Part shown: one piece after another, positions 11,671 to 23,634 of the stretch | How positions within the stretch are numbered: the stretch's first letter is position 1 | Layout of the letters: the number at the start of each line of letters is the position of its first letter | From: Ganoderma boninense | Lineage: Eukaryota > Basidiomycota > Agaricomycetes > Polyporales > Polyporaceae | Length of the DNA stretch: 64,000 nucleotides | Assembly (NCBI GenBank): GCA_002900995.3 | Contig: CM035304.1 | Location: 5,286,134 to 5,350,133 of the forward strand | Direction: 5' to 3' | Made by a program: the position numbers and the translations under genes | The notes under the pieces: model-generated | Database searches by the model: none | What the model was told of the DNA's origin: nothing | Seen by the model: only the letters and a program-made list of their open reading frames with translations

Positions 11671-14397
11671 CTACGAGCGGTATGCCACTGCCCGCGACGA
11701 CCTGCGAAGAGGTACCGCACGGCGGCTACTCTCCTCTGTTTCCTCCACAGCTACGGATGGGGCCGCCGCTCTGCCGCGGGCTGCCGCCATGGCCTTTCCT
11801 TTACCCTTCAATGTGGCCGCCACTGGTACAGTGTCAGGATTGTTGAATGCACTGTCGCACACTTTCAACAGTTCAGCGCGTTCGACACCTTCTAGAGAGG
11901 AACACGCCATAAACGTGGGGATGTCGTCGGGCCATGGTGATGTACCATTGATGGAAGCCAGAACGGATAGGTCGTGGAGTGTGATGCCGATGACGAGACA
12001 GAACCGCTGCTTCTCTGCCGGAGAAGCAGAGGAATCACGGTTCTTAGAAATCCATTGGATTAGTTGGGCGGCCTTCTTATCGTTTCCGTGGACTGCAAGG
12101 GGAACGTGCGCAGACTTGTGACCCCATGTCCCCCAGAACACGGGGTTCTGCGCCTTCACCGGCACCGCAACCTGTAACTAAAGATGGACATCTATGAGTC
12201 CCTGGGTGCCAGGCTGGAGGCAAACGACAACGTACCGCATCCTGAAGCCTCGCCAAGAGCGCTACATATTCAGGGTCATCTGCCAGACCTTGAAGGTAAC
12301 TTAGGCGACAGCCAGGGGACTTGCCGACGTCGCATGGCGGGATCAGTGCGTCACGAACATCTGTGGATGCCGGCCGCAGTCTTCCAGCCGCTGAGGATGG
12401 CGATGGCATGTATTCCTGAGCGACGGCAGTGCTAGATGGCCCCTGGGCCTCGGACAGAGGATGCAAGCTGGGCGATGGGCGTACGTTGATGCCGTGGTTA
12501 CCAGGGGTGGACAGTGCACTTGCCGCCTCACGAACAAGCTCTGCCATGAGTGCATTCTCTACTTCGTCGTCTGAGGCGTCATCGTCCTGAGCGTCCGGTG
12601 TGAATTCATCCTCCGTGAAGTCCACTTCGTCGTCATCGGTGAATGTAAAGGCTGCGTCGATCTCGGCATCGATCCACGGCTTTGTAGACCCTGTTCCGTC
12701 CTCCTCTCAGTGGTGCGCCCTCCCGTTAGTGTGCACCGGCACGTCTAGCATGTTGTCGGAGCTGCCGGCGGTGGCGGCTCTCTCCGCATCCAGTTCTGCC
12801 CGTGCAGCGTCTATGCTTGCCGCTAGCATGGAGGACATGGCGGGAACAATGGGCTGAGGCATGGGGGCAGGCGACACTGTCGAGCGTGGCGTATGAGCTG
12901 TGTTGTCGTTGGCTGGTGGAGACGGCGGGTCCTCGAACTCCGGCACAGCGATTCCCTTCTTCGCGCGGCGTGCGGCGACCGACTTGACGATGCCGTTGTA
13001 CACGGCAGGGTGGTACTGCCGATTGTCGCCCGTACCCGTCTCGTAGTACGAGAATCGAAAGCGCCTCGGGGGGTCGGAGCCTTCCATGTCGATGACATGG
13101 CTGTAGAAGGTGGTAAGCATTCCACTAGGAATGTGGCTGGGATCGTTGAACTGGAAGCCCTCCGGCAGCATGCCTTCATCGAAGAACTTTGATGCGTTGG
13201 CCGCAAGAGAGCCCCACGGCGGTGAACGCATCGCCCGCCCAGCAGCGAGATCTACGTACGATAGGTGAGCGAGGGGCGACCGGCAATGAGTGTGAGGCAC
13301 GTACTATAGTGAGCCTTCATGTACTCTCGGAAGATCTCTTGCATCCTCCCACCATTGACAGGCTCGCCGTTCTCAGAGTCGACAAGGATAGGACAGCAGT
13401 CTGGGTACAACTCGAATTGGAAAGGGGCGGGGGGGAGACGCTTCGCAGCCTTCATCACTTGGAGGGTTTCGGCAGCTGCGAGGTCAGGACGAAGGGTGGC
13501 CTGGAAGAAGTTCCACGCGACCCGCCTGAAGTCTTGGTCCCATCCAGGGATATTCCTGAGTAGCGGGGTCGTCTTGTCATCCTCACGCCAGAGGTTTGAA
13601 GTGTCGTAGCTGTTGAACGTCATCAGTGCTGCGGCACGGAAGGGAGAGGTGGATGGAACGTACACGGCAGCATGTAGGTCACCCTCGTTGTCCTTGTACA
13701 TCCCGTAGATGAATATGGGCATGTTGCATTCGTGCCAGAACAGATGTGTCACCGATCGCATCCACTTCGGAGCCCGCTTCTGGGCGATGCTGCCAACAAA
13801 TGCCGTCAGGCCCTGGGCAATTCGCAGACAGGTGTGCGACATGATGTACATGGCCTTTATGCTGTCGTCGGGACCCTCAACCAGCCACTTCTTCGCAACA
13901 CGCTCGTATATAGCCTTTTCGGGCTCCGGCACCTGTTCCCAAAGCTGCCGAACTGCCGAACCTCGTCGTTCCATGCGTTGAGGTGGAAGACGCCCTCGCC
14001 ACCGGCCGACGCCTTGCGCTTCTCGACGCGCTCTCGAATGGCCTTGTCATTTTCCATGGCCCAGGCACGTTTGGCAGAGACGCGTTGCTTGACATTGATG
14101 GGAAGCGAGTCGGCCTTGGCCTTAGGTGTATGGTTTTGGAACCAGTTGCGCACTTTCTATGGGTGCAACATGTCAAGATGGACGTCGAGTCAATGCATTA
14201 AGACGACGTACTGTCGAAAAATGCTCAAATGTAAATTCGTGGTCGGCGAGGGAACGACCACGCATGATGTAGCGGACGCAGTTCTTGCGAAACTCTTCTT
14301 TGTCGCCGGTCGGGGTCGTGCGGTAGTTTACAAGGCAGGACTCGAGATATGTCGTCTCTGCCTCAGTCAGGTCCGTAGCTTTCGCCCGGGGAGCCAT
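11671..14397 (-). pseudogene. KDZ-element accessory gene with frameshift
   Basis: Minus-strand gene assembled as 14397-14212, 14156-13305, 13251-12236 and 12171-11671 (roughly 840 codons). I do not recognise the family. The N-terminus (MAPRAKATDL) leads into KVRNWFQNHTPKAKADSLP, a segment resembling a helical DNA-binding region. A conserved-looking core with FWHECNMPIFIYGMYKD and VAWNFFQATLRPDLA follows, then a low-complexity acidic tail and a final basic patch. Two lesions are visible. An 8-bp tandem duplication (CTGCCGAA twice, 13945-13960) shifts the frame between EVRQ and LWEQVPEPEK. An in-frame TGA lies at 12709-12707, which a 57-63-nt intron could remove. The duplication cannot be spliced out, so the gene is either broken or mis-assembled at that point. 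Confidence 0.6.
13945..13960. repeat. 8-bp tandem duplication causing frameshift
   Basis: CTGCCGAA occurs twice in direct contact on the plus strand. Deleting one copy rejoins the minus-strand frame so that DEVRQ runs straight into LWEQVPEPEK. The unit length equals the 8-bp target duplication made by hAT-type elements, so it could be an excision footprint. Replication slippage or an assembly error is also possible. Confidence 0.7.
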
Positions 14398-14793
14398 GTC
14401 GGCGACAGGGTGGAATGCGGAGAGTGGATGGGGAGAACAGCAGTGCAGCAGCAAGTCAGCAGATGGGGAAGAGGGAGGTGTGGAAGTCCTCTGTCCTGAA
14501 ATCGGAGCGGGGTAGATGGGATATACGTTTTACTTGACATTGCGGGATAATCGGGATAGTCGGAGTAACCACTGGGAAGCGCGGCGTTAACCGGGCCGCT
14601 GCACAGCTTTTTTTCCACCAATAGGAATCTGTTCCGCCTGCGCAGTCTGCTATCTTAAGGCTGATCCGTCACCTGCTTGCAGATTAACCTCTGCATCATC
14701 TTCGATCTGACTCATTCCCTCGTCTCACTCATTGATGCTGTTATTCATGCCCTCCCTCATCAATTCGCGCGCAGAGCTGCAACTGCCCGATTC

Positions 14794-16275
14794 ATGGTCG
14801 AATTGGAGTCGTACTTCACCGGTCTCTTGGATGGGAGCTTGACGAAGGGGATTGCAAATGCCCCTATCCCACCAAATCATTTGGAACGGGCCGCGGTGGA
14901 AGACTGCCGCACCATCTCCGCTACGGTGGCACTTGCGAGGCAGAACATTTGTAAGTCCGCTTTCATCGTGATACACGTTTTACGCTAATGTGGTGCAGAC
15001 CAGGTCAGCTGGGACGCAGTCGACTATGCCAACGAGGTATCCAAGGTCGCCCTACCCAATCCAGAGCTCGAAGCCCGCCTGATGGCGAAGTACCCTCCCC
15101 TGATCCCCATGGCTGAGGCAAATCGCCTCCACTACGATAACCTGCCGATTGTTTTGGGACCGGCGATCGTCACTGACGTCAAGGGTCGGATTTTACTTTG
15201 GTCGCTGCCGAATGTTCTCTTGGAGTCGCGGCAGGTTCGTTTTCATCTTTGCCTTGTTCATCGGCACCTAACGATAACGATTGGATACAGGCCGAGATAC
15301 TTCGTGCCACTCGTATGCTTGAAGGGCAGATGACTGTGGAGGACCCGGACCCCAGCGCGAAGATTACGAAGGGATGGTGTACGTCAGCTACATTTTATTC
15401 GAAGAATGGGCAATGGATCTCCAGCTCTACGCTGTTGTATCCTGCCGGATATCAGCAGGGGCATAGGGTGTGATCATTGAGCTCTTATTATCGGATTGCA
15501 GGGGACTTACCATGGGTTGCAGGGCGGAAGTATCAACCCCACACCCAGTGCCGACGTGAGAAGCACACGTGCCGCTGACTGGATGGCGGCCTTCGAAGAG
15601 AACGGTGGCATATTGGACGGCATCCTCGCGATGACTCACCCCGACCTATACGACGCCGTGCAAGACACGATGGAGACCATATGGCGCGAACATGGCGACA
15701 GTCGCCCAATCATGGCCACTTGGCCCACATGTTTCACGGCCCTCCAGGTGATCATTAATCGATCAACTTTGGGCCATCGAGACTGTCTTGGGGCACCGGG
15801 TTGGTTCGACCTCCTGACTACCCTCGGCACCTACGGAAAGACGGCCATCATGGAGCTCCGTGGCCTCGGCATCTCGCTGCCTTATGATTCCGGGAGCGTC
15901 GTGGCACTTGCGTCCAAGGTCCTCGTGCATGGCGTCCCTAAGGTCCGTGGCGAACGGGTGTGTTACGCCTTCTACATGCACAGTGCCGTCCTGCGGCACT
16001 TCAAGATGCATGTAGAGGCGGTGACATTTTCTAAGGTCCGACACTCCACCACCGATGTGCCGGAAGACCTCGACCACAATACGATCGCCGGGAGACTCCG
16101 TGAAATGGGTCTAGCAGGCACTGGTCGGCAGATGCCTGCCGGCCCGTTGGAACGCAATGCCGGGAGGACCATCGATAGCGGCTCGTACGGCAGCTCTGCA
16201 TCCAAGCCATCGGCTGCACATGGCGGTGGAGACAGCGAGGATGTGGAGATGGAGGACGGTGCACGCAGGGCATAG
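14794..16275 (+). CDS. TET/JBP-type 2OG-Fe(II) dioxygenase
   Basis: Predicted nuclear 2-oxoglutarate/Fe(II) dioxygenase of the TET/JBP superfamily, whose members oxidise 5-methylcytosine or thymine in DNA. Four exons (14794-14950, 14999-15234, 15291-15467, 15502-16275) join in phase and give 447 aa without breaks. The C-terminal half has the double-stranded beta-helix signature: HRD (His282, Asp284) for iron, GLGISLPYDSGSVVALASKV as the central strands, the distal His333 in LVHGV, and Arg342 in GERVCYAFYM, suited to bind 2-oxoglutarate. An N-terminal segment GRILLWSLPNVLLESRQ fits the LPG-like strand seen in fungal members. The start at 14794 is the first in-frame ATG. The gene lies directly upstream of the KDZ transposase on the same strand, as known for fungal TET/JBP copies. 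Superfamily placement comes from residue pattern and context; the substrate is inference. Confidence 0.75.
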
Positions 16276-16579
16276 GGTAAAGCCCCTCAGGCGTTCGAGA
16301 GGCTTGGCAATAGATACGGCGTGTGAGTACGACGAGGCGTGGATTACAATCCCAGTGTGCCCACACGCTGCTGCGGCTGCCGTAGATCCATGGACCTGAC
16401 ATAAGGCGAATTAAGGTGCGTGCTATACCTGCCGTCAGCGACCTGTGGTCAGCATCATGTTGGGCTGGGGATGAACTGTACAACGTGTCCAACAACGCTC
16501 TGGCTGGTGCCTTTACACCTCGCACCTCCCCCCACTCCACTGCATAGCGTCGCAGTAGTCTGTATGCGCCGCTTCGAGA

Positions 16580-19500
16580 ATGGGCGGACATCGTCGAACT
16601 CTTGCGCCGCCGCCTCTGTATAAGGAGGTATCCGTGGAAAAGCGGCAGAGGAAAGGTGGATCGAGACTGGTCATAACGAAGTCCCCGGTGTCCTTTCTCC
16701 CTACGGCAGATGCGTCGGCAGGCAACTCTGGGCAGGGCGCAACAGTTCCGCCACAAGCGGCAGATCTCCCGGCTCCTGAGGGCATCGACGACTACCATGA
16801 AATCGACTTTGAACCTGACGTTCGCCCTCCACGCAAGGGCAAGGTGTGCAAACCAAGTGTTCTTCGTTTTCGGGTGTGAGAGCTTAAGGTTCGCCTAGTC
16901 GCAAAACGATTTCCAACGGGAATTCCTCGCTGTGCAAGAGGAGTATATCCACCGGCACCTTCTTCAAGAGTCGCCGCCTCCAGAGGGAGCAGGAACATGC
17001 GGACATCCAGCACTATGGAGGTGCCTGACCTGCCATGCACGGCCGACATTCTGCTCGAACTGCTGCCGCGAAGCGCATCGCTCCCAACCACTCCATCGTG
17101 TCGAGTTTTGGGGGGGCACCTACTATCGAGCAGCGTGGCTCCGGCAGGTCGGCGTTCAGGTGCACTGCGGACACAACGGCGCTGCCTGCCCTGCGCTGGG
17201 CACGTACGAGGATGCCAGACATGGGGACCTCGGGCAGAGACATCTCGACACTCTGCCGTCCCTGAATCCGCACCGGCCAGGTCCAAGCCCAGTGTCATTG
17301 CCAGGGGGCTTCATGCCGGCCACAAACACGGACCTCTCCAGCGACATAGACGAGCGAGCATATCTCGTGGAAGACCCGGACTCCGATCTTGAGGATGAGG
17401 ATGCGGACTTCTACTACGGCACTCACCCTGACACGTCTACACCCATTGTCTCCGAGCTACCCTGGTTTGGGGAAGGGCCTCAGCGGCCGGCAGCGACCAC
17501 ATCGACCTTACACCCTGCGTCGGCAACGTATAGGAATGACAGAATGCTTGTTGTTGTCGACATCCAGGGCGTTCACGAGCTCCCGTTCACCTTCTGCGCC
17601 TGCCCCAACGCTCCAAGGGATGATCTCCAGCTAATTGATCTTGGCTACTACCCTGCGTCGATGCAGCTGCCGAAGACAGTATTCACGCGGCGCGTCCTTG
17701 ACGACTTTCTTCTCTGCAATAAGGAATGCAAGACATCTGCCAGGAACTACTACAACAAGCTCAGAAGGACAACGAACCCAGCATTCCCCCACATGGTGCC
17801 GGTGCGTTGCCGGTGAACGTCTGAGTCAGACAGCGTGGGCTAACCTCGCTAAACCTGAAGGACAGGTACAAAGAGCTACTAAGGGTCTCAAGGCAGTGGC
17901 GAACTATTCAGATGCGAATTAACTCTGGCTTCGCTCACCGCTCGGACGCTATAGGTCCAGGAGACCTTGCCATACGTTGCCCTGCTTGTCCGCAGCCTGG
18001 GAGCAACCTGCCCGACGGGTGGGAGAACGACGAAGATAGGTACGACATTGTCTGATGAGAAGTCCCCCCACTAACCGTGTGTTGTAGATGGAAGTATACT
18101 CGGTCGGTGGTGCTCGACGGCAACTTTAGCGCACAGCATCGGAAGATGCGTAACCCCGAGGACGACGTGCCGCTGGCCGATGGGCACGCGTTTATGGTCA
18201 CTGACGGGCCATACAAGGAGCATTTGAAGACGGCGGCAGAGTTCCATGAGGTTCGTGGTCGTACGCGTGCGCTTCAACTTTACTAAGTCAAAACTGTCAT
18301 CTCTACCAGAAAACAACTTGCAATGACCATCGGGCGGTTCTTACAGCTACCCTCGACCGCGCTAACCTCGAGGCAACTGGAATCGGCGCAGCGGCATGCT
18401 CTCGGCATGGCTTCTTCGCTCCGCACGCCTGTGTAGACTTCCAGCAGGGAGAGAGGTGCTTTCTATACGTCATTCACGCGTCGTAACCACAAGCTCATGC
18501 CGCTCCCTAGGCAGCGCAACATGGACTACATTCTTCACTGGATCTTCTTCTATTTGCATGGCCTGAGTCATGTGCTGATCCTATACGACGTCATGTGTCA
18601 GTACTTTGTGCATCTCTACGCTCGATTCACGAAAAGCCCGCACCTTCATATGCCGGAGGGACTGACGATACTGCGAGGAATTGGGCAATTCCATGTCCAC
18701 GGTCATATCCCGAAATGCTATCCTCGGTTTTCCGTCAATTTCATTTCAGGCGCTGGCGTTCAGGATGGCGAAATCATCGAGACTCTGTGGAACAAAACAA
18801 ATGCAGTTGCCGACAGCACTCGCGGCATGTCCGCGGCACATCGTCGGGAGGTAATTGATGACCACATGAACGATTCCAATTGGATGAAACTTACTAGGAT
18901 CAGTAAGCACCCATCAGCTTCAGGCATTCACGTCCTCCAACTCCGCTAATCGTGCACTCTGTGCCGCGTATATCCAGGCACATTACTCACTCAGAAGTGG
19001 CGTCGGGCTTGCCAGGAGTGGCGTCCAGCCGTAGAAGCGTTCGAGCAGCTCACCCAAGGCTCGGACCCACTAAAGTGCGAGGAATGGAGACGGGAGGCAG
19101 ATGCCGCTGACGAAGCGAGAGCCTCCGACCCTTCTGCCATGGACATCTACGATGTCGCGACCAAGCCATGTAAGCGTTACACACGATGAGGTGACAGAAG
19201 AGCGCTCACAATCGTTGAATATGTACTGCATAGTGCCAACGCGAAAGGACGTCCAGATAATGCTCTCCGAGCAGGAACTGACCGACGGTGGAGCTGCCGA
19301 ACAACTAGGAGCAGCGGACTGGATAGGAAGTGGCCTCCGTATCGAGGAGACAAAGTATGTGCGATGATCGAAAATTGCTCCAACCCTACTTACCCCTTTG
19401 TAAGGTTGGCAGTTGCCTACTCGGCCAGAAGGGTGAAAGCAAGCTCTGGGACAGACACCCGACTGTCGTTGGTGCAGCAGCGGCAGCGCCTGGCAACAGC

Positions 19501-20464
19501 GATCGCAGCGTTCCACAAGGCCGGACGGAAGCACCTGCCGGGATACCTTCCTGGAGATGGCGGCGGCCTTGAAGAAGATCCAACGGTGTTTGGAGCTGAA
19601 TGGGACGAAGAGGGAGGTGCCGGCGACCACGCCAGCGAACCAGATATTGCTGCCGACAGGCCCGAAGACCAACCGCTCGGGCTTCCTTCGTCTTTCGGCA
19701 TCGACTTCCTCGCTCAGACAGGGCTACTCGACCTGGCAAAGAAGGAACGACATCTGCGAGAAGGTCAGCTCAATGATGCACTCCAAGGCATCCGTACGGG
19801 CATTGGATACAAGTCCCTCTTGTATCGCGCGAAGGTGCGGAATGCATCGTCGTTTCGGGCGAAGCTGCGCAGCTTCGATGACGTTCATATCGCCGATGAA
19901 GGAGTGCGGAAGCACGTACGGGTCTATCAGCAAGCACGGCGAGCTATGGGACGACTTTTCGATCCGGATGATGTGGACGACGCGCAGGCCCTAGTTGAGT
20001 TCCAGGCTCGGTACAAGGAAATTTGCAAGGAGGATCTGAGGGTGTCGACGGCAGTTATTGAATCATTTACGCCCGGAGTGCGCAACGAGCACTCGGCGTG
20101 GTTTTGGAACATATCTGACACCTCTTCCGGTGAAGACGCCCAGTGGATACAAGACTGTAAGTGCCTGTATTGTACACAATGCCCTGGCTAATAGTGAATG
20201 CGAACAGATCGACGGATGCTGTGGCTGAGGGCGTACGCACGGAAGGCTAGATGGGACGAAGAGCGGCAGCTCGTGCCCTTCGAAATGGACTGCACGGTTA
20301 GGTCTTTTGAAGGAAAGGCGAAAGAATGGGAGACTTGGGCTTTGAATGGAAGCCGCACACCAGGGCACCAGGCTTTTGCCTACCGGCAGATAGCCCTATG
20401 GCAGGCTCTTCGAGAGCATGCCGCGGCAGCATTCGCAACTGCACAGGCAACCTTTGTACCTTGA
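16580..20464 (+). CDS. KDZ-superfamily transposase, apparently intact
   Basis: Transposase of the Kyakuja-Dileera-Zisupton superfamily. Ten exons (16580-16843, 16899-17801, 17861-18039, 18088-18250, 18310-18455, 18511-18902, 18978-19169, 19234-19354, 19405-20156, 20208-20464) join with consistent phases and no stop, giving about 1,122 aa. Residues 122-155 form the KDZ-associated cysteine cluster (CGHPALWRCLTCH, then FCSNCC and two His). The catalytic region follows: VVLDGNFSAQH (Asp459), CNDHRAV, ATGIGAAACSRHG, LILYDVMCQY (Asp578) and DGEIIETLWNK (Glu639 or Glu642), the likely DDE triad. The C-terminus has LREGQLNDAL, GYKSLLYRAKVRNA and STAVIE, all usual for the family. No frameshift or nonsense change was found, so the protein may be functional. 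It should cut and join the element ends in the nucleus. Confidence 0.88.
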
Positions 20465-20974
20465 ATATATCATGTGACGGTGTGGGAATTTGCAGTCGTG
20501 GGGCGGCTGTGGAGACGATCGATATCTGCAGCGACCGATGTACTGCTCGACACTGCGCCGCCATGTCGCTGCGGACCGATGCCTCTATCCCCCCCACCTT
20601 CACTGCTGAAGACGCTGCCGCCTTGTACCAGCGCGAAGCGAATGCAGCTGCCATCGCCCTGCGAGAAGCAAAAGAGACGATGACTTCGGCACGTCTTGAA
20701 TGCCTTTTAGTGATATGGAGGGTGCGCGAAGCCTTGCAGGCATTGCCGAGACCGGCGGACAACATGACGATCAGGCGGTGGAACCATGGTATTGCCCGGG
20801 AGCTGGTAGGCAGGGCTTAACGTTATCGACGTCAGCTATGCACTGACCGCTGCCCACAGTGGATAGCGATCTCAGCGCTGGGATTAGCTGGCGCGTTGGA
20901 GATGACATTCTCCGAAGACAAGAGCGCAGCTATTCTGTCGTCGCAGCCGCTCACATATCTCTTGCGTCACCATA

Positions 20975-23634
20975 TGTTGTAGTATTGATGTATCATGTTA
21001 CGACTAACACCCTAGAGCGTTTTACATCAGGTTACGGCTAAAAGTGCGATGTATCAGGAACCTCTGGAGCCTCCGGGACAGCTTGTCGTCGCTTGCCTTA
21101 TTTAGGAGGTCCTCCTCCGGGGCCACTGATGGCACAGCATTGCTGCCTCCCAGGCTTATCTAAGCTTGTGGACCACTGTCCCGGGTGCCTGGGTGCCTCC
21201 CCCATCAATTCTGGGCTCCCTCCCATCAATTCCGGTATTCCCCCATCAATCCTGGGCCCCCCCCATCAATTCCGGGTTCTCCCATCATTCTACCAACCTC
21301 CTGCCCCTCCTGTCCCAATATGGCAGTCTGTCCTTCCTCCCGGAATTGTGTTAGCTGTATCTCCCTCATTTCTGGGTGTATTGACTTCGTTCTTTTTGCA
21401 TTATGTTCGTCTAATTAACGCGCTTCTAATGCACCTAACACGACAATACAACGAGGGTTATAACATATACTAATGGCCCCTCTATAGTCGCTCTAGGGGG
21501 GAATGTTTGGCCCATATCTCGGCCGTTTTTGCACGCATTTGCTCGCGAGAGGGCGCGTTTTGTTCGCGTGATCGACGCGCACAAAACGAGCCCTCTCGCG
21601 CCCAAATCCGTCCACCCGTTCCTCCGGTGCATATATCCCCTCCTCCTGGGGAACAGGTATATGCACCTTGGGAACCACTGGACCGATTGGCTTCGTTCTT
21701 TTTGCGTCTGGTAGCTACTAGTAAGTGCATTCTAGGCGTACAAACTGCATACAGGCGCACCCAGTCGCCACTGTATGGGGGGGGCATCAATAGTCACCTA
21801 TAGTCGACTTCTTCCCCCCATATCTCCTTCGGTTCTTGGCCGTTTTCTGTGCCCCTTATATGCCCGGAAAGCCCTGTGTAAGGGCTTTCCAACGAGCCTA
21901 CATACGCCCCAATCCGTCCACTACAGCCCTCGGACCATGGGCCCCTTCTCCTGACTACTCCCCTCCCCACTGTTTGGCCCATATCTTGGGCAGTTCTAGG
22001 CCAATCCACTTGCTCTCTTTTGCGTCCTATGCATGCAATAGCACTGCTTGTAACCATGCAGTGTATATTACTATCCCCTCCAATGATCTATATAGAGTCT
22101 GTTATCAGTGGTACCTAGATCTACCCCCCTCTGACATATATGTAAGTGTTGGTAGCAGACTAGATCATATACACTACTTGAAAGCCCTTTGCAGCCGCTT
22201 TCCAACAAGCCCCAAACCATCCAAATCGGCCAAGAAATGGATGAGATATAGCTAATAGATCAAATGTACACTGGGGTGTAAGACACTTTAAGACAGGCAG
22301 TAAGACACTGCTCTCGGAAATGCCTTACTAGCCCAAGGGGTCCCCCTTGGCTTCCACAAGTTATATCTCAATGACTTCTTACCTGTTTCCCCTCAACTTT
22401 GTTGCATTGGATAGCTGTAATTGGCTGCTATCCGACCCTATAACTGCTTGTTTTATCAGGCAAATGGAAAAATTGTCAGAGGGGGGTAAACTGGTGACTA
22501 CTGATAACACCCTGGATATAGATCTACATGCCTGATAGTACTTTTCAGTGGTGAATTGGCTTGTGGTATAGTACACATATACAACGCAAAAGAGAGCAAG
22601 TGGATTGGCCTAGAACTGCCCAAGATATGGGCCAAACAGTGGGGAGGGGAGTAGTCAGGAGAAGGGGCCCATGGTCCGAGGGCTGTAGTGGACGGATTGG
22701 GGCGTATGTAGGCTCGTTGGAAAGCCCTTACACAGGGCTTTCCGGGCATATAAGGGGCACAGAAAACGGCCAAGAACCGAAGGAGATATGGGGGGAAGAA
22801 GTCGACTATAGGTGACTATTGATGCCCCCCCCATACAGTGGCGACTGGGTGCGCCTGTATGCAGTTTGTACGCCTAGAATGCACTTACTAGTAGCTACCA
22901 GACGCAAAAAGAACGAAGCCAATCGGTCCAGTGGTTCCCAAGGTGCATATACCTGTTCCCCAGGAGGAGGGGATATATGCACCGGAGGAACGGGTGGACG
23001 GATTTGGGCGCGAGAGGGCTCGTTTTGTGCGCGTCGATCACGCGAACAAAACGCGCCCTCTCGCGAGCAAATGCGTGCAAAAACGGCCGAGATATGGGCC
23101 AAACATTCCCCCCTAGAGCGACTATAGAGGGGCCATTAGTATATGTTATAACCCTCGTTGTATTGTCGTGTTAGGTGCATTAGAAGCGCGTTAATTAGAC
23201 GAACATAATGCAAAAAGAACGAAGTCAATACACCCAGAAATGAGGGAGATACAGCTAACACAATTCCGGGAGGAAGGACAGACTGCCATATTGGGACAGG
23301 AGGGGCAGGAGGTTGGTAGAATGATGGGAGAACCCGGAATTGATGGGGGGGGCCCAGGATTGATGGGGGAATACCGGAATTGATGGGAGGGAGCCCAGAA
23401 TTGATGGGGGAGGCACCCAGGCACCCGGGACAGTGGTCCACAAGCTTAGATAAGCCTGGGAGGCAGCAATGCTGTGCCATCAGTGGCCCCGGAGGAGGAC
23501 CTCCTAAATAAGGCAAGCGACGACAAGCTGTCCCGGAGGCTCCAGAGGTTCCTGATACATCGCACTTTTAGCCGTAACCTGATGTAAAACGCTCTAGGGT
23601 GTTAGTCGTAACATGATACATCAATACTACAACA
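20975..23634. repeat. Long palindrome with 1.05-kb inverted arms
   Basis: Left arm 20975-22025 and right arm 22584-23634 are inverted copies: paired coordinates sum to 44609 at every point I checked, and the predicted peptides of the two arms are identical. The 558-bp spacer (22026-22583) holds a second, diverged inverted pair (about 22090-22135 with 22470-22540). Arms begin TGTTGTAGTATTG. No target-site duplication is visible, although removal of the block restores the frame of the host gene. No transposase is encoded, so it looks like a foldback-type non-autonomous element. A transcript through it would form a hairpin of about 1 kb. Confidence 0.85.
21200..21290. repeat. Short tandem repeat in palindrome arm
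   Basis: Five imperfect units of CCCATCAATTCYGGG separated by short C/T-rich linkers, mirrored in the right arm at about 23319-23409. A minisatellite kept identical in both arms points to recent arm duplication or gene conversion. Confidence 0.7.

Noticed and set aside
18258..18309. Apparent premature end of the transposase frame after EFHE
   Set aside because: The stop lies within a normal GT-AG intron (18251-18309); splicing leads directly into the conserved CNDHRAV motif.
21093..23516. Mirrored small open frames (98-126 codons) in the palindrome arms
   Set aside because: They exist in both arms only because the arms are identical; they contain the tandem repeat and show no protein-like features.
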